A stretch of 5,889 nt of DNA, from the NCBI GenBank assembly GCA_024644425.1, contig JAHELA010000095.1, positions 1 through 5,889 of the forward strand, written 5' to 3'. Position 1 is the stretch's first letter; the number at the start of each line of letters is the position of its first letter. The position numbers were made by a program, and so were the translations under genes. The notes beneath the pieces are model-generated. The model had not been told where the DNA came from. It saw only the letters and a list, made by a program, of their open reading frames with translations, and made no database searches. Source of the stretch: Nitrosomonadaceae bacterium (GTDB lineage Bacteria; Pseudomonadota; Gammaproteobacteria; Burkholderiales; Nitrosomonadaceae). Shown here piece after piece: positions 5,258 to 5,889 of this stretch.

Positions 5258-5281
5258 GTCCGCTTTCGTCACAAAGCAAAC
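5258..5281. repeat. 24-bp palindromic repeat, copy c
   Basis: Arms GTCCGCTTT and AAAGCAAAC around CGTCAC. Unlike the other copies, it lies before an att-like repeat (32 bp upstream of copy 5), so copies b and c bracket the DUF2628 gene. Confidence 0.5.
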
Positions 5282-5313
5282 TTTTATATGAATAACAAAT
5301 TTATTAAGATTTG

Positions 5314-5505
5314 GTGGGTCTGGTTGGACTCGAACCAACGACCAAGGGATTATGAGTCCCCTGTAATCAACAAACTACAACACCTAGCAACAAACTAGAA
5401 CAATACAATCAAGGAATTATTCTTCTTCGATTGTTGTAGTGTGTTGTCCTTTATTCTGGTTTTCTGTCTCTGAGTGTCCCACCAGTGTCCCATGACAAAG
5501 TCATA
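5314..5505 (-). repeat. 192-bp tRNA-derived att-like repeat, copy 5
   Basis: Rightmost copy. The tRNA 3' half is complete to CCA (minus strand, ending at 5312). The CAACAAACTA pair lies at 20-bp spacing, and the variable spacer between them (CACCTAG) resembles that of copy 2 (CACCCAG). The right arm GATTGTTGTAGTG has lost the leading AGTTT form. The second right motif reads TTTATTCTG. The AGTGTCCC pair and a perfect ATGAC-AAA-GTCAT palindrome are kept. Confidence 0.9.
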
Positions 5506-5514
5506 CTAACGAGT

Positions 5515-5540
5515 GTCCGCTTTTGACGGAAACAAAGCTC
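5515..5540. repeat. 24-bp palindromic repeat, degenerate copy d
   Basis: Begins GTCCGCTTTTGAC and ends ACAAAGCTC, with two to three extra bases in the centre compared with copies a-c. It lies nine bp after att-like copy 5, the same relative position as copies a and b after their repeats. Confidence 0.35.
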
Positions 5541-5889
5541 TCAAAAAATAGAGAAATTGAATTTTCCTTAGCTACTTTACAAAAATCAGGTATTCTCTCA
5601 ATAATGGAATTTTTGACCAGACCAAGAACGTACCATGTTCCAGACTGCAATAATAATAAAAGTGTGAGGTTTTGGATCGTTCACTAGTTGATTTGTTTTT
5701 GCACTAAAAATTAAAGTCGATGTAGGGGGATATAGAACCTCTAACATGGGGGAGGGGTAAATCTAATGCTAGTGGTACCCACCCTTGTTTCTAATCTTGA
5801 TTCTATAAGGACGATTTCCTCTCATTCTCGCGAAGTATGATGAGCTACATTGATGTGTACTAATCAATGTTTACTGGTGATTGCCGTTA
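5541..5889. other. No convincing gene; start of the next segment
   Basis: This 349-bp stretch has no open frame longer than about 30 codons with good support on either strand. A 27-codon frame starts at ATG 5604. A 24-codon frame at 5766-5840 has GGAGG ten bases before its ATG but matches nothing I recognise. A G-rich patch (5724-5757) is followed by GGGTA and TACCC sequences that could pair (about 5755-5780). It may be leader DNA for a gene beyond the right edge. Confidence 0.4.

Noticed and set aside
237..5505. CRISPR array or integron attC sites
   Set aside because: The repeats are 192 bp with gene-sized, unequal spacers, far outside CRISPR dimensions. The paired RYYYAAC/GTTRRRY arrangement of attC was not found, and the tRNA content points to a different kind of site.
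5766..5840. 24-codon peptide after a GGAGG
   Set aside because: Too short, with a ten-base gap to the binding site and no downstream gene visible to make it a leader peptide; kept only as a note in the right-end entry.

Overview
The window is about 5.9 kb of AT-rich bacterial DNA, probably from a proteobacterium and most likely a gammaproteobacterium. That lineage is an inference from the gene types (UspA, Crp/Fnr, LitR/CarH-like MerR, DUF2628) and from a tRNA 3' half that resembles gammaproteobacterial CAU-anticodon tRNAs; nothing here fixes the species. There is no complete RNA gene, integrase, transposase, CRISPR array or integron attC site.

The dominant feature is a series of five direct repeats, each exactly 192 bp long with no internal insertions or deletions (237-428, 1832-2023, 3578-3769, 4364-4555, 5314-5505). 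Each begins with the reverse complement of the 3' half of a tRNA with anticodon CAU. Next come paired 10-bp motifs at 20-bp spacing in two opposing orientations, then a doubled AGTGTCCC motif, then an ATGAC-N3-GTCAT palindrome. This is the composition expected of a tyrosine-recombinase attachment site at a tRNA gene. The repeats cut the window into cassettes that each carry one or two genes with their own leaders.

Layout: the left edge (1-148, minus) holds the N-terminus of a universal stress protein with its own promoter. Cassette 1 (429-1831) has a Crp/Fnr regulator and a 124-aa four-helix membrane protein. Cassette 2 (2024-3577) has a MerR/B12-binding regulator of the LitR/CarH photoreceptor type, divergent from a 130-aa membrane protein, with two matching operator-like boxes between them. 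Cassette 3 (3770-4363) has a 134-aa membrane protein that is a gapless paralogue of the cassette 2 protein over most of its length. Cassette 4 (4556-5313) has a DUF2628 membrane protein on the minus strand. The right end (5506-5889) is the start of a further segment with no convincing gene.

The genes do not form one pathway. The common thread is small polytopic membrane proteins, in two cases paired with a stress- or light-type regulator, packaged between uniform attachment-like repeats. The working hypothesis is an integron-like array of gene cassettes that uses tRNA-derived att sites and a recombinase supplied from outside the window. By the usual logic of tRNA-targeting integration, the intact tRNA, and possibly the integrase, should lie beyond the right edge.
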